This document shows, one piece after another, positions 1-8,228 of a stretch of DNA of 64,000 nucleotides. The notes below the pieces were generated by a model, which did no database searches, was not told the DNA's origin, and saw only the letters and a program-made list of their open reading frames with translations. Source of the DNA: Lentisphaera araneosa HTCC2155 (GTDB lineage: Bacteria > Verrucomicrobiota > Lentisphaeria > Lentisphaerales > Lentisphaeraceae); the NCBI RefSeq assembly GCF_000170755.1, contig NZ_ABCK01000016.1, positions 60,767 through 124,766 on the forward strand, in the 5' to 3' direction. The stretch's first letter is position 1. Every line of letters starts with the position of its first letter. Position numbers and translations under genes: made by a program.

Positions 1-432
1 ACGAGCTTCGTCACGGTATTTAGTTTGTATCTGGTAAACTGATGCAGGCAACTGCTTGTAGGAAGTGATTTCTGTTCTCGCCATATGACATACCGCTTCT
101 TCGTGAGTCATGGCCAATACCATGTCTTTTTGATTGCGGTCTTTGAAGCGTAGGAGACTTTGGTCAACGCTATCATAACGTCCTGATTCCTGCCAAATTT
201 CAGCAGGGTTCACCACTGGCATCATGATTTCTTGGCAATCAACCGCTTCCATTTCTTCACGAATAATGTTTTCGATTTTTGTGGTCATTCTCTTAGCGAG
301 TGGGAGCAAAGTGTAAATGCCTGTGGATACGGGGCGAATGTAACCGCCACGCATGAGAAAAATATGACTAGCGCTTTGAGCATCTTTGGGTGCTTCTTTG
401 ACGCGTTTACCTACGAGTTTTGAGAGTCTCAT
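1..432 (-). CDS. proS: Prolyl-tRNA synthetase, N-terminal part (truncated by window edge)
   Basis: The reverse strand from the ATG at 432 stays open for 144 codons to the window edge, so only the N-terminus of the protein is present. The translation begins MRLSKLVGKRVKEAP and contains FLMRGGYIRPVSTGIYTLLP, the class II motif 1 region of bacterial-type ProS. Later come MMPVVNPAEIWQESGRY and MTHEEAVCHMARTEI, the start of motif 2 with its TxE proline-pocket signature. The enzyme charges tRNA-Pro with proline in the cytoplasm. An AGGAAA ribosome-binding site lies about 8 bases upstream of the ATG. The editing domain and anticodon-binding domain would lie beyond the window. Confidence 0.95.
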   Translation of the reverse strand, partial: MRLSKLVGKRVKEAPKDAQSASHIFLMRGGYIRPVSTGIYTLLPLAKRMTTKIENIIREEMEAVDCQEIMMPVVNPAEIWQESGRYDSVDQSLLRFKDRNQKDMVLAMTHEEAVCHMARTEITSYKQLPASVYQIQTKYRDEAR

Positions 433-559
433 AAAAATGTTTCCTAAAGTGATTTATAAAAAATTTCGCTAATCTAATACAGGATTATGTAAAGGGAATT
501 CAGCTTAGTAAAAAAGATGATGATGAAGTCGAAGATTACCTCGACTTGAGAGTAAGGAT

Positions 560-2215
560 TTATTTGCTTTCGCCATTGGTGGCGATGGCTACAATACCTT
601 TGTAGACAGTGACGATCTCGTCGTTGACCTTGATGGGCTCGCTAATGGCTTCCCATTTGTAACGCACGGAGTCAGTACAAATACGCACGGGCTTTGAGTC
701 CGAACCGATGACGTAGATGGTCTCTTCTAAATTTTCGGCTTCTATCGGGTCAGTGACTCGTTGTGAGTCATTTTTGAGATAAAAGAGTTCGGAGCGCAGG
801 CTCTGCCCAGAAAAGTTGTAGACTAATTTCGAAGGGTCATTGATACTGGATTCGATAAGTTCTGCCGTTTGCTGCTTACTATATTTAAATTCATCCATTC
901 TCATGTGGCGAGCTGAATCAACACTAAAGTAGATGAGGATAACGGTGAAAGATATTTTGTACCATAGGGCTTGGCGCTTAAACATTTTGAAGAAGCATAA
1001 AATTGAAATAATGATTCCCGCAATGATCAAGTACAGGGCGCTATTGATATGAAGAGTTTGGTAGCTGTTGTGTTGCTCATTAAGAAGAGGGTAAATGAAT
1101 ATGGCAATGACAGCTAGAGCAATGAAATTTATAATGATGAGGCTTCGGACAATATTGTTGACGAATTTTCCATAACGACGTGCATAGATGGGGTAATGGA
1201 GGGCGGCCATTACAGAGAGTGGGTAGATTAAGGGGAGCAGTGAATAGGCGTTGGTTTCGGGGTAGAACATGAATGCGAAAAAAAGAACACAAGTGACTTT
1301 GCGCATGAAGCGGAAAATTTCGGGTCCTGCATCAGAAGTTTTTTCAACGAGTCGGTAAGCTTCGCAAAATCCCGTCCAAGCAATAAAAGTCCAAGGTAAA
1401 TAATAGGAGAGCGAATTGAAAGCAAATTTTATTGAGGCTTTGAAGTAACCTTCATCAAAAGGGAAATCAGGGCGTTGTGGTGGGTTCACATCGGTACTAA
1501 AAAAGGTGAAAGCCAAATCACGGCTACTCGCTAAATTAGTGAGCAGGTATTGAACTGCAATGATGATGAGGATATTAAAGCTGACAGCACTGAGGTGAGG
1601 CAACATAACAAGACGTTTGCGAACATCGGTAGGGCGAGTCATAAATAGCGTTGGGAGATAAAAGAAAAGGTACATCTGAGGGCCATTAATAGAGGCGGCT
1701 ATCGAGGTGAAGAAAATCCCCCAGAACCAAGCTCGAAACCAACGTTTACTCTTGCGGCTAATGCTGTACCAAGTGAGCCAAGCACAAGCCATGAAAAAAG
1801 CTGTGAGTAAGCCTTCTTCGGCACGTGTGGACATGTTGACGACTGCAACAGAAGTTAAACTGAAAGCGAGAGCAGGCCAAGCCGATTTGACTCCACCAAA
1901 GCGTTTGGCAGAAAAGAAGGAAATCAAAGCAATACCGATAAGGGCGCATACCGAAACGAGGCGCAGGGAGAAGTGATGGATTTGCCCCCCACTCAGAAAG
2001 AGACTCAGCCAAGAGAAAAAGGGTGAGCGTTGTGTCTGGGTGCCGAGCATGGAGTTTTCGAAGAAGCCATGTTCACTTATGTGGCGTGTGATATGACCTA
2101 GGGTGCTTTCGCGGTTGCTAATTTCGTAGCTGAAGTTTTCTAATGCAATGTAAGAAAAGAAAATTGTCAAAAGGACAATTACTGCAAGGGGCTTGGTTTC
2201 TTTTTCATTATACAT
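560..2215 (-). CDS. GT-C fold membrane glycosyltransferase (ArnT/PMT family 39-like)
   Basis: A 551-residue polytopic membrane protein with about a dozen hydrophobic segments up to roughly residue 440 and a soluble C-terminal tail of about 100 residues. The first periplasmic loop carries an acidic NRES motif near residue 34 and then a QRSPFFSWLS stretch. This matches the layout of ArnT/PMT-type glycosyltransferases, which use an acidic residue there to act on polyprenyl-phosphate sugars. The likely role is transfer of a lipid-linked sugar to lipid A, glycan or protein at the outer face of the inner membrane; the acceptor cannot be told. It stands 23 bp downstream of mgtE on the same strand, with no functional link evident. 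Family assignment rests on topology and the N-terminal motif only. Confidence 0.7.
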   Translation of the reverse strand: MYNEKETKPLAVIVLLTIFFSYIALENFSYEISNRESTLGHITRHISEHGFFENSMLGTQTQRSPFFSWLSLFLSGGQIHHFSLRLVSVCALIGIALISFFSAKRFGGVKSAWPALAFSLTSVAVVNMSTRAEEGLLTAFFMACAWLTWYSISRKSKRWFRAWFWGIFFTSIAASINGPQMYLFFYLPTLFMTRPTDVRKRLVMLPHLSAVSFNILIIIAVQYLLTNLASSRDLAFTFFSTDVNPPQRPDFPFDEGYFKASIKFAFNSLSYYLPWTFIAWTGFCEAYRLVEKTSDAGPEIFRFMRKVTCVLFFAFMFYPETNAYSLLPLIYPLSVMAALHYPIYARRYGKFVNNIVRSLIIINFIALAVIAIFIYPLLNEQHNSYQTLHINSALYLIIAGIIISILCFFKMFKRQALWYKISFTVILIYFSVDSARHMRMDEFKYSKQQTAELIESSINDPSKLVYNFSGQSLRSELFYLKNDSQRVTDPIEAENLEETIYVIGSDSKPVRICTDSVRYKWEAISEPIKVNDEIVTVYKGIVAIATNGESK

Positions 2216-2238
2216 TGCGTGAACTTATGATACGAGAA

Positions 2239-3627
2239 TTAAAGGAACACTTTGAGCAGCGTTGTGGCAATGAGGAAGTAAATGAAGGAAGATAAGATGT
2301 CATTCATTGTTGTGACAAAAGGTCCTGCAGCAACGGCAGGATCGAGACCACCTTTACGCAACATTATAGGAATTAGAGTGCCGATTAGACTAGCAGTGGT
2401 CATGCCGAAACAGACGGAGAAGAAGATGATCTTTGCTAAAATGAAGGGATCTAAGCTATTGCCATCTGCATAAAGTAAGGGGATGCCGATGTAGGCAATG
2501 ACAGCTGCAATGAGGCCACAAACAATACCCATAAGTAAGCCAGATAAAGTTTCACGGAGGATCAGTGAGTTGAATTCTTCCGGTAAGATTTTTTCGAGTG
2601 CTAATTCACGAATAAAGACGGTGGCAGCCTGCATTCCTGTGTTGCCCCCCATGGCGGCAATAACGGTTGGGAAAGCAGCGAGGACAATGAATTTATCGAG
2701 AGATTTAAGGAAATGACCGATCACAAAGGCGTTGGTTAAAGCGAGGAGAAGTGTGACGACGAGCCATGGGAGGCGGAGACGAATAGCTTCCATGAGATTG
2801 GCGTCGTGAGAAACAACTTCACTCGTACCCGTCATGATCGCTATATCTTCGTCTGCTTCATCAATCGAGATATCGAGGATGTCATCCACGGTAATACGAC
2901 CTACGATTTGGTTGCGGTGGTCGAGTACGGGCATAACCCAGAGGTTATATTTGCGGAATTTTGCGGCAATTTTTTCTCGGTCTTCATCAAGACTAGCCCA
3001 AATTGAACTTGGTTCTGCAATTTCACCGACTTTCTCATCGGGATTGGCATTGATTAGGTCAATGAGTGAGATCGCCCCCTGGAAGTGTTTCGAGACAGAG
3101 TCAATTACGTAAATGTACATGACGGGGTCTTTTAGAGTCTCGGGCTGCAGTGAGTTGAGCACATCTTTCACGGTGAGGTTATCTGGGAAGGCACAAAGTT
3201 CCGAGGTCATGATACCACCACCAGATTCTTCATCGAAGGAAAGAAGCTTAGTGATGTCTTGGCGAACCTCATCTTCTAAATGAGTGAGGATCTCTTTTAT
3301 GAGGGTGTCGTTCTCTAGGTCGGCAAGAAAGTCGGCCGCATCATCGGAGGCCATTTCTTCGATAAGACGAGCGACATTTTTTGGGTCGGCATTTTCTGCT
3401 AACTTGATTTTGAGGTCATCTTCGAGGAGTGAAAGCAGTTCGGCGCGCTTTTCCGTATCTTCAGTTAAGCGAAAAACTGTTCTCTGTTCTTTGAAGCTAT
3501 CAAATTGGGAAATGACTTCTTCAATATCAGCAGGCTCGAGAGCAAGAAGCTCTTCTTTGATTTGTTTATCGTCCTCTTCTTCGAGAAGAGAAGAGATACG
3601 TTCAAACCATATTTGTTGATTAGACAT
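2239..3627 (-). CDS. mgtE: Magnesium transporter MgtE
   Basis: A 462-residue protein with the canonical MgtE order: a cytosolic helical MgtE_N domain rich in acidic residues (about 15-130), a pair of CBS domains (about 135-260), then a five-helix membrane domain (about 285-462). The membrane part contains AAMGGNTGMQAATV near residue 325, the conserved pore-lining region, and a C-terminal segment with GGLDPAVAAGPFVTTMNDI typical of the last helices. The protein is a Mg2+-gated channel-like importer, with the CBS and N domains sensing cytosolic Mg2+. No M-box riboswitch is visible in the 127 bp upstream. A GGAGG-type ribosome-binding site precedes the ATG. Confidence 0.95.
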   Translation of the reverse strand: MSNQQIWFERISSLLEEEDDKQIKEELLALEPADIEEVISQFDSFKEQRTVFRLTEDTEKRAELLSLLEDDLKIKLAENADPKNVARLIEEMASDDAADFLADLENDTLIKEILTHLEDEVRQDITKLLSFDEESGGGIMTSELCAFPDNLTVKDVLNSLQPETLKDPVMYIYVIDSVSKHFQGAISLIDLINANPDEKVGEIAEPSSIWASLDEDREKIAAKFRKYNLWVMPVLDHRNQIVGRITVDDILDISIDEADEDIAIMTGTSEVVSHDANLMEAIRLRLPWLVVTLLLALTNAFVIGHFLKSLDKFIVLAAFPTVIAAMGGNTGMQAATVFIRELALEKILPEEFNSLILRETLSGLLMGIVCGLIAAVIAYIGIPLLYADGNSLDPFILAKIIFFSVCFGMTTASLIGTLIPIMLRKGGLDPAVAAGPFVTTMNDILSSFIYFLIATTLLKVFL

Positions 3628-3700
3628 GTGAGTGCCTCCTGAGAAGAATCAAATTCAGCCCTAAGCTAAGCGAGTAGCTCCAAAATACAAAGGATATTTA

Positions 3701-3737
3701 AGTCCGATTCATTTTTATTAAGAAATTGAAGCGGACT
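3701..3737 (-). terminator. Possible hairpin downstream of purM
   Basis: AGTCCGATTCA at 3701-3711 pairs with TGAAGCGGACT at 3727-3737, one mismatch in 11, with a 15-nt loop. It sits between the purM stop and mgtE. No clear T-run follows on the minus strand, so termination is uncertain and it may be an mRNA 3'-end structure. Confidence 0.35.
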
Positions 3738-3753
3738 CAATTAATTTGGAGAT

Positions 3754-4938
3754 TTAGTAGTTAAATTCGCCGTAAGGTGATGTAACTGTAACTTTATTGC
3801 CTTGAGGGTTTTCTTCCAAACGACCGATAACTTGAGCAGGGATGCCAAATGATTCAGAAATCTTAATGATGTTATCTGCGATTTCTTCGTCAACCATCAG
3901 TTCTAAACGGTGACCCATGTTAAATACGGCATACATTTCGTGCCAAGGAGTATTCGAGCATTCGTGGATGTGTTTGAAAAGTGGTGGGATTTCGAAGAGG
4001 TTATCTTTAATGAAGTGAAGGTTGCTACCGAAGTTACGGCATTTACTTTGTGCACCGCCACTGCAGTGGATGATTCCACCAATGCGATTGCGACCCACTT
4101 CGTCGAAAATAGATTTCACTACGGGAGCATAAGTTCTAGTGGGAGAAAGTACGGCTTTACCCATGTCGAGTGGCATGTCATTCACTTTGTCCGTGAGCTT
4201 GTATTTGCCACTGAAAACGAGATCAGCTTCCGTGTTAGGGTCAAAAGCTTCGGGGAAACGACTCATGTATTCTTTGGCGAAAACATCGTGGCGCGCAGAT
4301 GTGAGACCATTGGAGCCCATGCCAGCATTATATTCGCTTTCATAAGTGGCTTGCCCGTGAGAAGCAAGGCCAACAATGACTTGCCCAGCTTTCATGCGAG
4401 CGGCGTCAATTACTTGTGATTTTTTGATACGTGCACTGACAGTTGTGTCGACAATAACTGTACGAACGAGGTCGCCGACATCAGCAGTTTCTCCACCTGT
4501 GTTAACCATGGGGATGCCATTGTCGTTAAAAAATTGAATTAACTTTTCGTTACCTGCGATGATCGCAGAAATAACTTCACCAGGGATGTTGCTGGCATTA
4601 CGGCCGATGGTAGAAGACATCAGCATGCCTTCGGTCACACCGACGCAAATCATGTCGTCGACGTTCATCACGATAGAGTCTTGAGCAATGCCTTCCCAAA
4701 CGCTGAGATCACCAGTTTCTTTCCAGTACATGTAGGCGAGTGATGACTTTGTACCAGCACCATCCGCATGAACAATGTTAACGTGATCATCGCTGCCACC
4801 TAGGAAGTCGGGGATAATCTTACAGAAAGCTTGTGGGTAGAGGCCTTTATCGACGTTTTTAATGGCGTCGTGAACTTCTTTTTTGGAGTAAGAAACACCG
4901 CGTTTTGCGTAGCGTGATTCGGCTTCGTTATTTGACAT
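3754..4938 (-). CDS. purM: Phosphoribosylformylglycinamidine cyclo-ligase (AIR synthase)
   Basis: A 394-residue PurM. It catalyses ATP-dependent ring closure of FGAM to AIR, the fifth step of purine synthesis. Visible signatures are YAKRGVSYSK at the N-terminus, HADGAGTKSSLAY (nucleotide/phosphate loop), the DSIVMNVDDMICVG core and NTGGETADVGD. The C-terminal half has VGLASHGQATYESEYNAGMGSNGLT and GGIIHCSGGAQSKC. It is about 45 residues longer than E. coli PurM and resembles the longer form seen in Bacteroidetes-type proteins. It is a solitary gene here with no other pur gene next to it. Confidence 0.92.
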   Translation of the reverse strand: MSNNEAESRYAKRGVSYSKKEVHDAIKNVDKGLYPQAFCKIIPDFLGGSDDHVNIVHADGAGTKSSLAYMYWKETGDLSVWEGIAQDSIVMNVDDMICVGVTEGMLMSSTIGRNASNIPGEVISAIIAGNEKLIQFFNDNGIPMVNTGGETADVGDLVRTVIVDTTVSARIKKSQVIDAARMKAGQVIVGLASHGQATYESEYNAGMGSNGLTSARHDVFAKEYMSRFPEAFDPNTEADLVFSGKYKLTDKVNDMPLDMGKAVLSPTRTYAPVVKSIFDEVGRNRIGGIIHCSGGAQSKCRNFGSNLHFIKDNLFEIPPLFKHIHECSNTPWHEMYAVFNMGHRLELMVDEEIADNIIKISESFGIPAQVIGRLEENPQGNKVTVTSPYGEFNY

Positions 4939-5070
4939 AGCGTAGATCCTTGGAAATTTATAAAATAATTTTCATAGTTTAAACGAAACCCGCAGGCTTT
5001 CAAACTCTCTAATCAGCTAAGTCCAGACTTATTGAGTCAGAAGAAATTAGCTCATTAGAGAAGGCTTGAA

Positions 5071-5469
5071 TTATCGAAAAACGAATTGGCCTTCAATAGC
5101 TCGGCGTTCGTGTTTTTGATCCATCTTGTAAATGCGTTCCATGAGCTGCCATTTGTCATCTGCCGAAGCATTGGCTGAGGTGTTTTGAAACTTCGCCATA
5201 GAAGCTTCCCACTCACTTTGGCGAGGCATGTTTGCGAGCTTCGCAAAAGCACTATCGTGATCGAAATCCGGCAGGGTTTCCATGACCATGAATAAGCGAT
5301 TGCTAAAGATATAGATTTCCATGTCGGTAATGCCAATATCCTTCATTCCCTGAGTGATTTCTGGCCAGGCTTTGCCCATAGAGTGAGCTTCAGTGTATTC
5401 TTTGATGAGTTGGGGGTCATCTTTTACAGTCAATGTTTTACAGTAGCGTTTAAATTTAACTTCAGGCAT
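5071..5469 (-). CDS. RhaM-family sugar mutarotase
   Basis: A 132-residue protein of the L-rhamnose mutarotase (YiiL/RhaM, DUF718) family. The KRYCKTLTVKDDPQLIKEYTEAH opening, the central MEIYIFSNRLFMVME strand and WQLMERIYKMDQ at the C-terminus follow the family pattern. Such enzymes interconvert the alpha and beta anomers of deoxyhexoses and related L-sugars in the cytoplasm. It is the last gene of the sugar-acid operon, 12 bp after the aldo/keto reductase. The neighbours suggest a substrate of L-fucose/L-galactose type rather than rhamnose, because no rhaA/B/D genes are present. The substrate is inference. Confidence 0.8.
   Translation of the reverse strand: MPEVKFKRYCKTLTVKDDPQLIKEYTEAHSMGKAWPEITQGMKDIGITDMEIYIFSNRLFMVMETLPDFDHDSAFAKLANMPRQSEWEASMAKFQNTSANASADDKWQLMERIYKMDQKHERRAIEGQFVFR
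5233..5245. repeat. TGCG-N5-CGCA dispersed motif, one mismatch copy
   Basis: TGCGAGCTTCGCA, inside the longer palindrome TTTGCGAGCTTCGCAAA, in the mutarotase gene where it encodes A-K-L-A. One base differs from the TGCGNNNTCCGCA consensus. Confidence 0.5.
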
Positions 5470-5481
5470 GATGATTCCAGT

Positions 5482-6474
5482 TTAAATATTGATCAGTTTT
5501 TCGCTTTTCATTTTGTCCCAAAAGCCTTGCGGGATTTTCGCGTGAGCTAAATCCATGTTTGATTTAACGCGTTCAGGTTTACTCGTGTTGAGTGCAATCG
5601 CTTTGATCTCTGGGAATAAAAATGAAAATTGTACACAGGCCGCGGCGGGTTTTATATCAAATTCTTGGCATATAGCGAAGAACTTATCTCTCCACTCAAA
5701 AACTTCGGGATGAGTTTCTTGTGAAATGAGTTGGTAGTCAAAATGGGTGCCACCAATGAGAAAACCAGCATTGAATACAGCTGAGTTAATCACATCAACA
5801 CCTTGCTGACCTAGCTTTTTAAGGAGTTTGATGGCGAAGTCGCTGTGGGTATAGGGGGTGATCGAGCAGGCAAACATAGCCCAGTCGAGTTGAAAGTGAT
5901 CGGAGATGAAGTCAATAACGGAGATGTCTTTAGCGCCGACTCCGACCGATTGAACTCGTCCCGATTTTTTAAGTTCGTCTAAAGCTCTAAAAGCTTCGAG
6001 AAGTTTTTCTTTTCTATCTTTTAAGTCTTCGTCGTTTTTTGCAGATGCGAGGTATTCGTCGGGATCGTGAATAGAGACGAGTTGGGCATCGTAATCGCCT
6101 AAAAGCTCGTTGCCTTGTTCGTAACAATCGATGATGCCTTGGTATGAAATATCCTGAATGGCATCATTTTTCAAATCGACCCATGCACCAGGTTCGAAAG
6201 TGGGTTCATCACTTGTTAAAGGGACTCGTTTCCATGCGAGTTTGTTACTGATGAGAACTTTATCTTTTGGGATCTTGAGCTCGCTCAAGCATTCGGCTAA
6301 GCTTTCGAGGGCTAAGCCTGCACCGTATTTTCCTGCGCTATCAAAGACCGCAAGCTCTGGATTGGCGTTGACAATTTCTTTGACAATGTTGAGTTTTGTC
6401 TCGAAGGGCGGTGCGGAATAAAGATTACCTAGTGAAGAGGTTCCGAAGATGACTTTTGGAAGTGCTTTTTTCAT
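5482..6474 (-). CDS. Aldo/keto reductase, L-fucose/L-galactose dehydrogenase-like
   Basis: A 330-residue AKR-family TIM barrel. The catalytic tetrad can be read as D45, Y50 (FDSAGKYGAG), K78 (ISNKLAWKR) and H136 (LVSIHDPDEY). The opening VIFGTSSLGNLY and the AWKR stretch are typical of the D-threo-aldose 1-dehydrogenase / L-fucose dehydrogenase / L-galactose dehydrogenase branch, which oxidises the anomeric carbon of L-sugars to the lactone with NAD(P)+. It lies between the mutarotase and a zinc alcohol dehydrogenase in the kdgK operon. In that setting it would perform the first oxidation, for example L-galactose to L-galactono-lactone. The family is clear; the exact sugar is inferred. Confidence 0.82.
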   Translation of the reverse strand: MKKALPKVIFGTSSLGNLYSAPPFETKLNIVKEIVNANPELAVFDSAGKYGAGLALESLAECLSELKIPKDKVLISNKLAWKRVPLTSDEPTFEPGAWVDLKNDAIQDISYQGIIDCYEQGNELLGDYDAQLVSIHDPDEYLASAKNDEDLKDRKEKLLEAFRALDELKKSGRVQSVGVGAKDISVIDFISDHFQLDWAMFACSITPYTHSDFAIKLLKKLGQQGVDVINSAVFNAGFLIGGTHFDYQLISQETHPEVFEWRDKFFAICQEFDIKPAAACVQFSFLFPEIKAIALNTSKPERVKSNMDLAHAKIPQGFWDKMKSEKLINI

Positions 6475-6552
6475 GATGTATGCCTTAAAGGAAGTGAGCC
6501 TGCCAAGGACTGCGACTAAGGATAATATTAGCCTTGACAGACTCAGAGATTA

Positions 6553-7581
6553 TTAATCGTTGAGTTCAACCATAGCTTTGATGACGCCAGTCTCTGGCTT
6601 GGTCCACGCAGGAAATTCTTCGATCATGTCTTCGAATTTACAAGTGTGAGTGATCATACAAGTGCTTTTTGCGCGGCCATCGTTTAGGCAGTCGGCTACG
6701 TGTTGGAAGTCTTCTAAAGTAGCGTTACGGCTACACATGATAGTGAGTTCACGTTTGTGGATGTTTGGGTGATCGTAAGAAAGTTTATCTTTACTGAGAC
6801 CAACATAAACTAAATTCGCACTGTGAGAGCAATATTCAACGGCGCCCATCATTGAGCCTGCATGACCAGTCGCATCGATAACAGCAGTGGCAAATTCACC
6901 ATTTGTGAGTTCTTTAATTTTTTCAATCGCATCTTCACTAGTGGGGTTAACCGTAGCAGCGACACCAATGTCGGCTTGGCAAAAGTCTAAACGTTCTTGG
7001 TTGAGGTCGAGAGCAATCACATTTGCACCTGCAGCTTTGGCAAACTGCATGGTGGCTAGGCCAATGGGGCCAGCGCCAATGACAAGAGCGTTATCGCCTT
7101 CTTGAATGTCGGCGCGACGAACGGCGTGAGCGCCAATAGCAAGGCATTCAACGAGAGCCATGGCATCGAGGCTTAAATTATCAACTTTGAGAACGTGACT
7201 AGCTGGTACGCTAATGTATTCGCACATGCCACCGTCTTGGTGAACACCAATAACTTGCATGTTGGCACAGCAGTTCGTGTTTCCACGTCTACAAGCGACG
7301 CATTTGCCACAGTGGAGGTAGGGCACGATGAGAACGTTATCGCCAATAGCGAGCTTGCTTTGATCTGCATTTGTACCAAATTCAGTGACTTCACCAGAGA
7401 GCTCATGTCCTAAAACGCGAGGGTATTCGAAGAAGGCTTGGTTGCCTTGGTAGGCGTGGAGGTCGGTGCCGCAAATGCCAATGCGACGAATTTTCACGAG
7501 AACTTCTCCTTCTTTAACAGGAGTCTTCTCTGTTTCTTCCATGGTGAATTTGTAGGGTTCTTGGCAAACAACTGTTTTCAT
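6553..7581 (-). CDS. Zinc-dependent alcohol dehydrogenase, L-galactonate 5-dehydrogenase-like
   Basis: A 342-residue medium-chain dehydrogenase. The catalytic zinc ligands are C37 (GICGTD) and H59-E60 (GHE), the structural zinc cysteines lie in CGKCVACRRGNTNC (91-104), and a Rossmann GAGPIGLA motif lies near 170. IGVHQDGGMCEY near 111 closely parallels the E. coli YjjN/LgoD sequence, which oxidises L-galactonate to D-tagaturonate. Its neighbours eda and uxaB fit, since UxaB consumes D-tagaturonate. Threonine or sorbitol dehydrogenase-type activities are the main alternatives. It is 14 bp downstream of eda and about 80 bp upstream of the aldo/keto reductase gene. Confidence 0.75.
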   Translation of the reverse strand: MKTVVCQEPYKFTMEETEKTPVKEGEVLVKIRRIGICGTDLHAYQGNQAFFEYPRVLGHELSGEVTEFGTNADQSKLAIGDNVLIVPYLHCGKCVACRRGNTNCCANMQVIGVHQDGGMCEYISVPASHVLKVDNLSLDAMALVECLAIGAHAVRRADIQEGDNALVIGAGPIGLATMQFAKAAGANVIALDLNQERLDFCQADIGVAATVNPTSEDAIEKIKELTNGEFATAVIDATGHAGSMMGAVEYCSHSANLVYVGLSKDKLSYDHPNIHKRELTIMCSRNATLEDFQHVADCLNDGRAKSTCMITHTCKFEDMIEEFPAWTKPETGVIKAMVELND

Positions 7582-7595
7582 AATTCTGTCCTCGT

Positions 7596-8216
7596 TTATT
7601 TAACTTTGTTAAGAGCTTCTTTGGCGATCTCAGTAATTCCAGCAAAATCACCTTCGTCCATAAGTTTGTTGGGTACCATCCAGCTGCCACCGCAAGCTTG
7701 TACTTGTGGGAGTTCTAGGTATTGACCGACGTTGTCGGCGTTGATACCACCTGTTGGAACAAATTTAATACCTGGGTACGGCGCAGCAAAGGCCTTGAGA
7801 GTTTTTACGCCACCTAAAGCTTCTGCTGGGAAGAACTTTAATGTCTTCCAACCGTCAGCGAGTGCATCTTGGATGTCACGTGGTGATGCAATGCCTGGGA
7901 AATAAATTAAGCCAGACTCTAAGCAGGCTTTTGACACTTCCGGGGAAAAACCAGGAGAGATGATAAAAGTAGCGCCAGCATTTTTTGCCTCTTCTACTTG
8001 TTGGGCATTAATCACTGTGCCTGCACCAAGCAGTAGGTCTTTATAGTTTGACATGATTTTGATAGCTTCGGCAGCACAGTCAGTTCTAAAAGTCACTTCG
8101 GCTACGGGGAGACCAGCAGCAATGAGAGCTTCAGCTAAAGGTGCGGCATGAGCTGGGTCAGTTATTTTGATAACTGGGACTAATTTTAAATCGGCAATTT
8201 GTTGTTCGATAGACAT
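7596..8216 (-). CDS. eda: KDPG / 4-hydroxy-2-oxoglutarate aldolase
   Basis: A 206-residue class I aldolase of the KDPG/KHG family. The general base E40 sits in VAEVTFRT, the GAGTV phosphate-site loop follows at 64-68, the Schiff-base lysine is K127 in LKFFPAEALGG, and PTGGI closes the barrel. It splits 2-keto-3-deoxy-6-phosphogluconate into pyruvate and glyceraldehyde-3-phosphate. It is the natural partner of the kdgK product in the same operon. Length and motifs are standard, with no sign of the paralogous KDPGal specificity that could be judged from sequence. Confidence 0.93.
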   Translation of the reverse strand: MSIEQQIADLKLVPVIKITDPAHAAPLAEALIAAGLPVAEVTFRTDCAAEAIKIMSNYKDLLLGAGTVINAQQVEEAKNAGATFIISPGFSPEVSKACLESGLIYFPGIASPRDIQDALADGWKTLKFFPAEALGGVKTLKAFAAPYPGIKFVPTGGINADNVGQYLELPQVQACGGSWMVPNKLMDEGDFAGITEIAKEALNKVK

Positions 8217-8228
8217 AATATTTCCTTA

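Noticed and set aside
3628..3753. Possible Mg2+ riboswitch before mgtE
   Set aside because: The stretch is too short and shows none of the conserved M-box structure; only a loose hairpin near purM is present.
3910..4419. 169-codon open frame antisense to purM
   Set aside because: It lies wholly within the well-supported purM gene, has no ribosome-binding site and no recognisable product.
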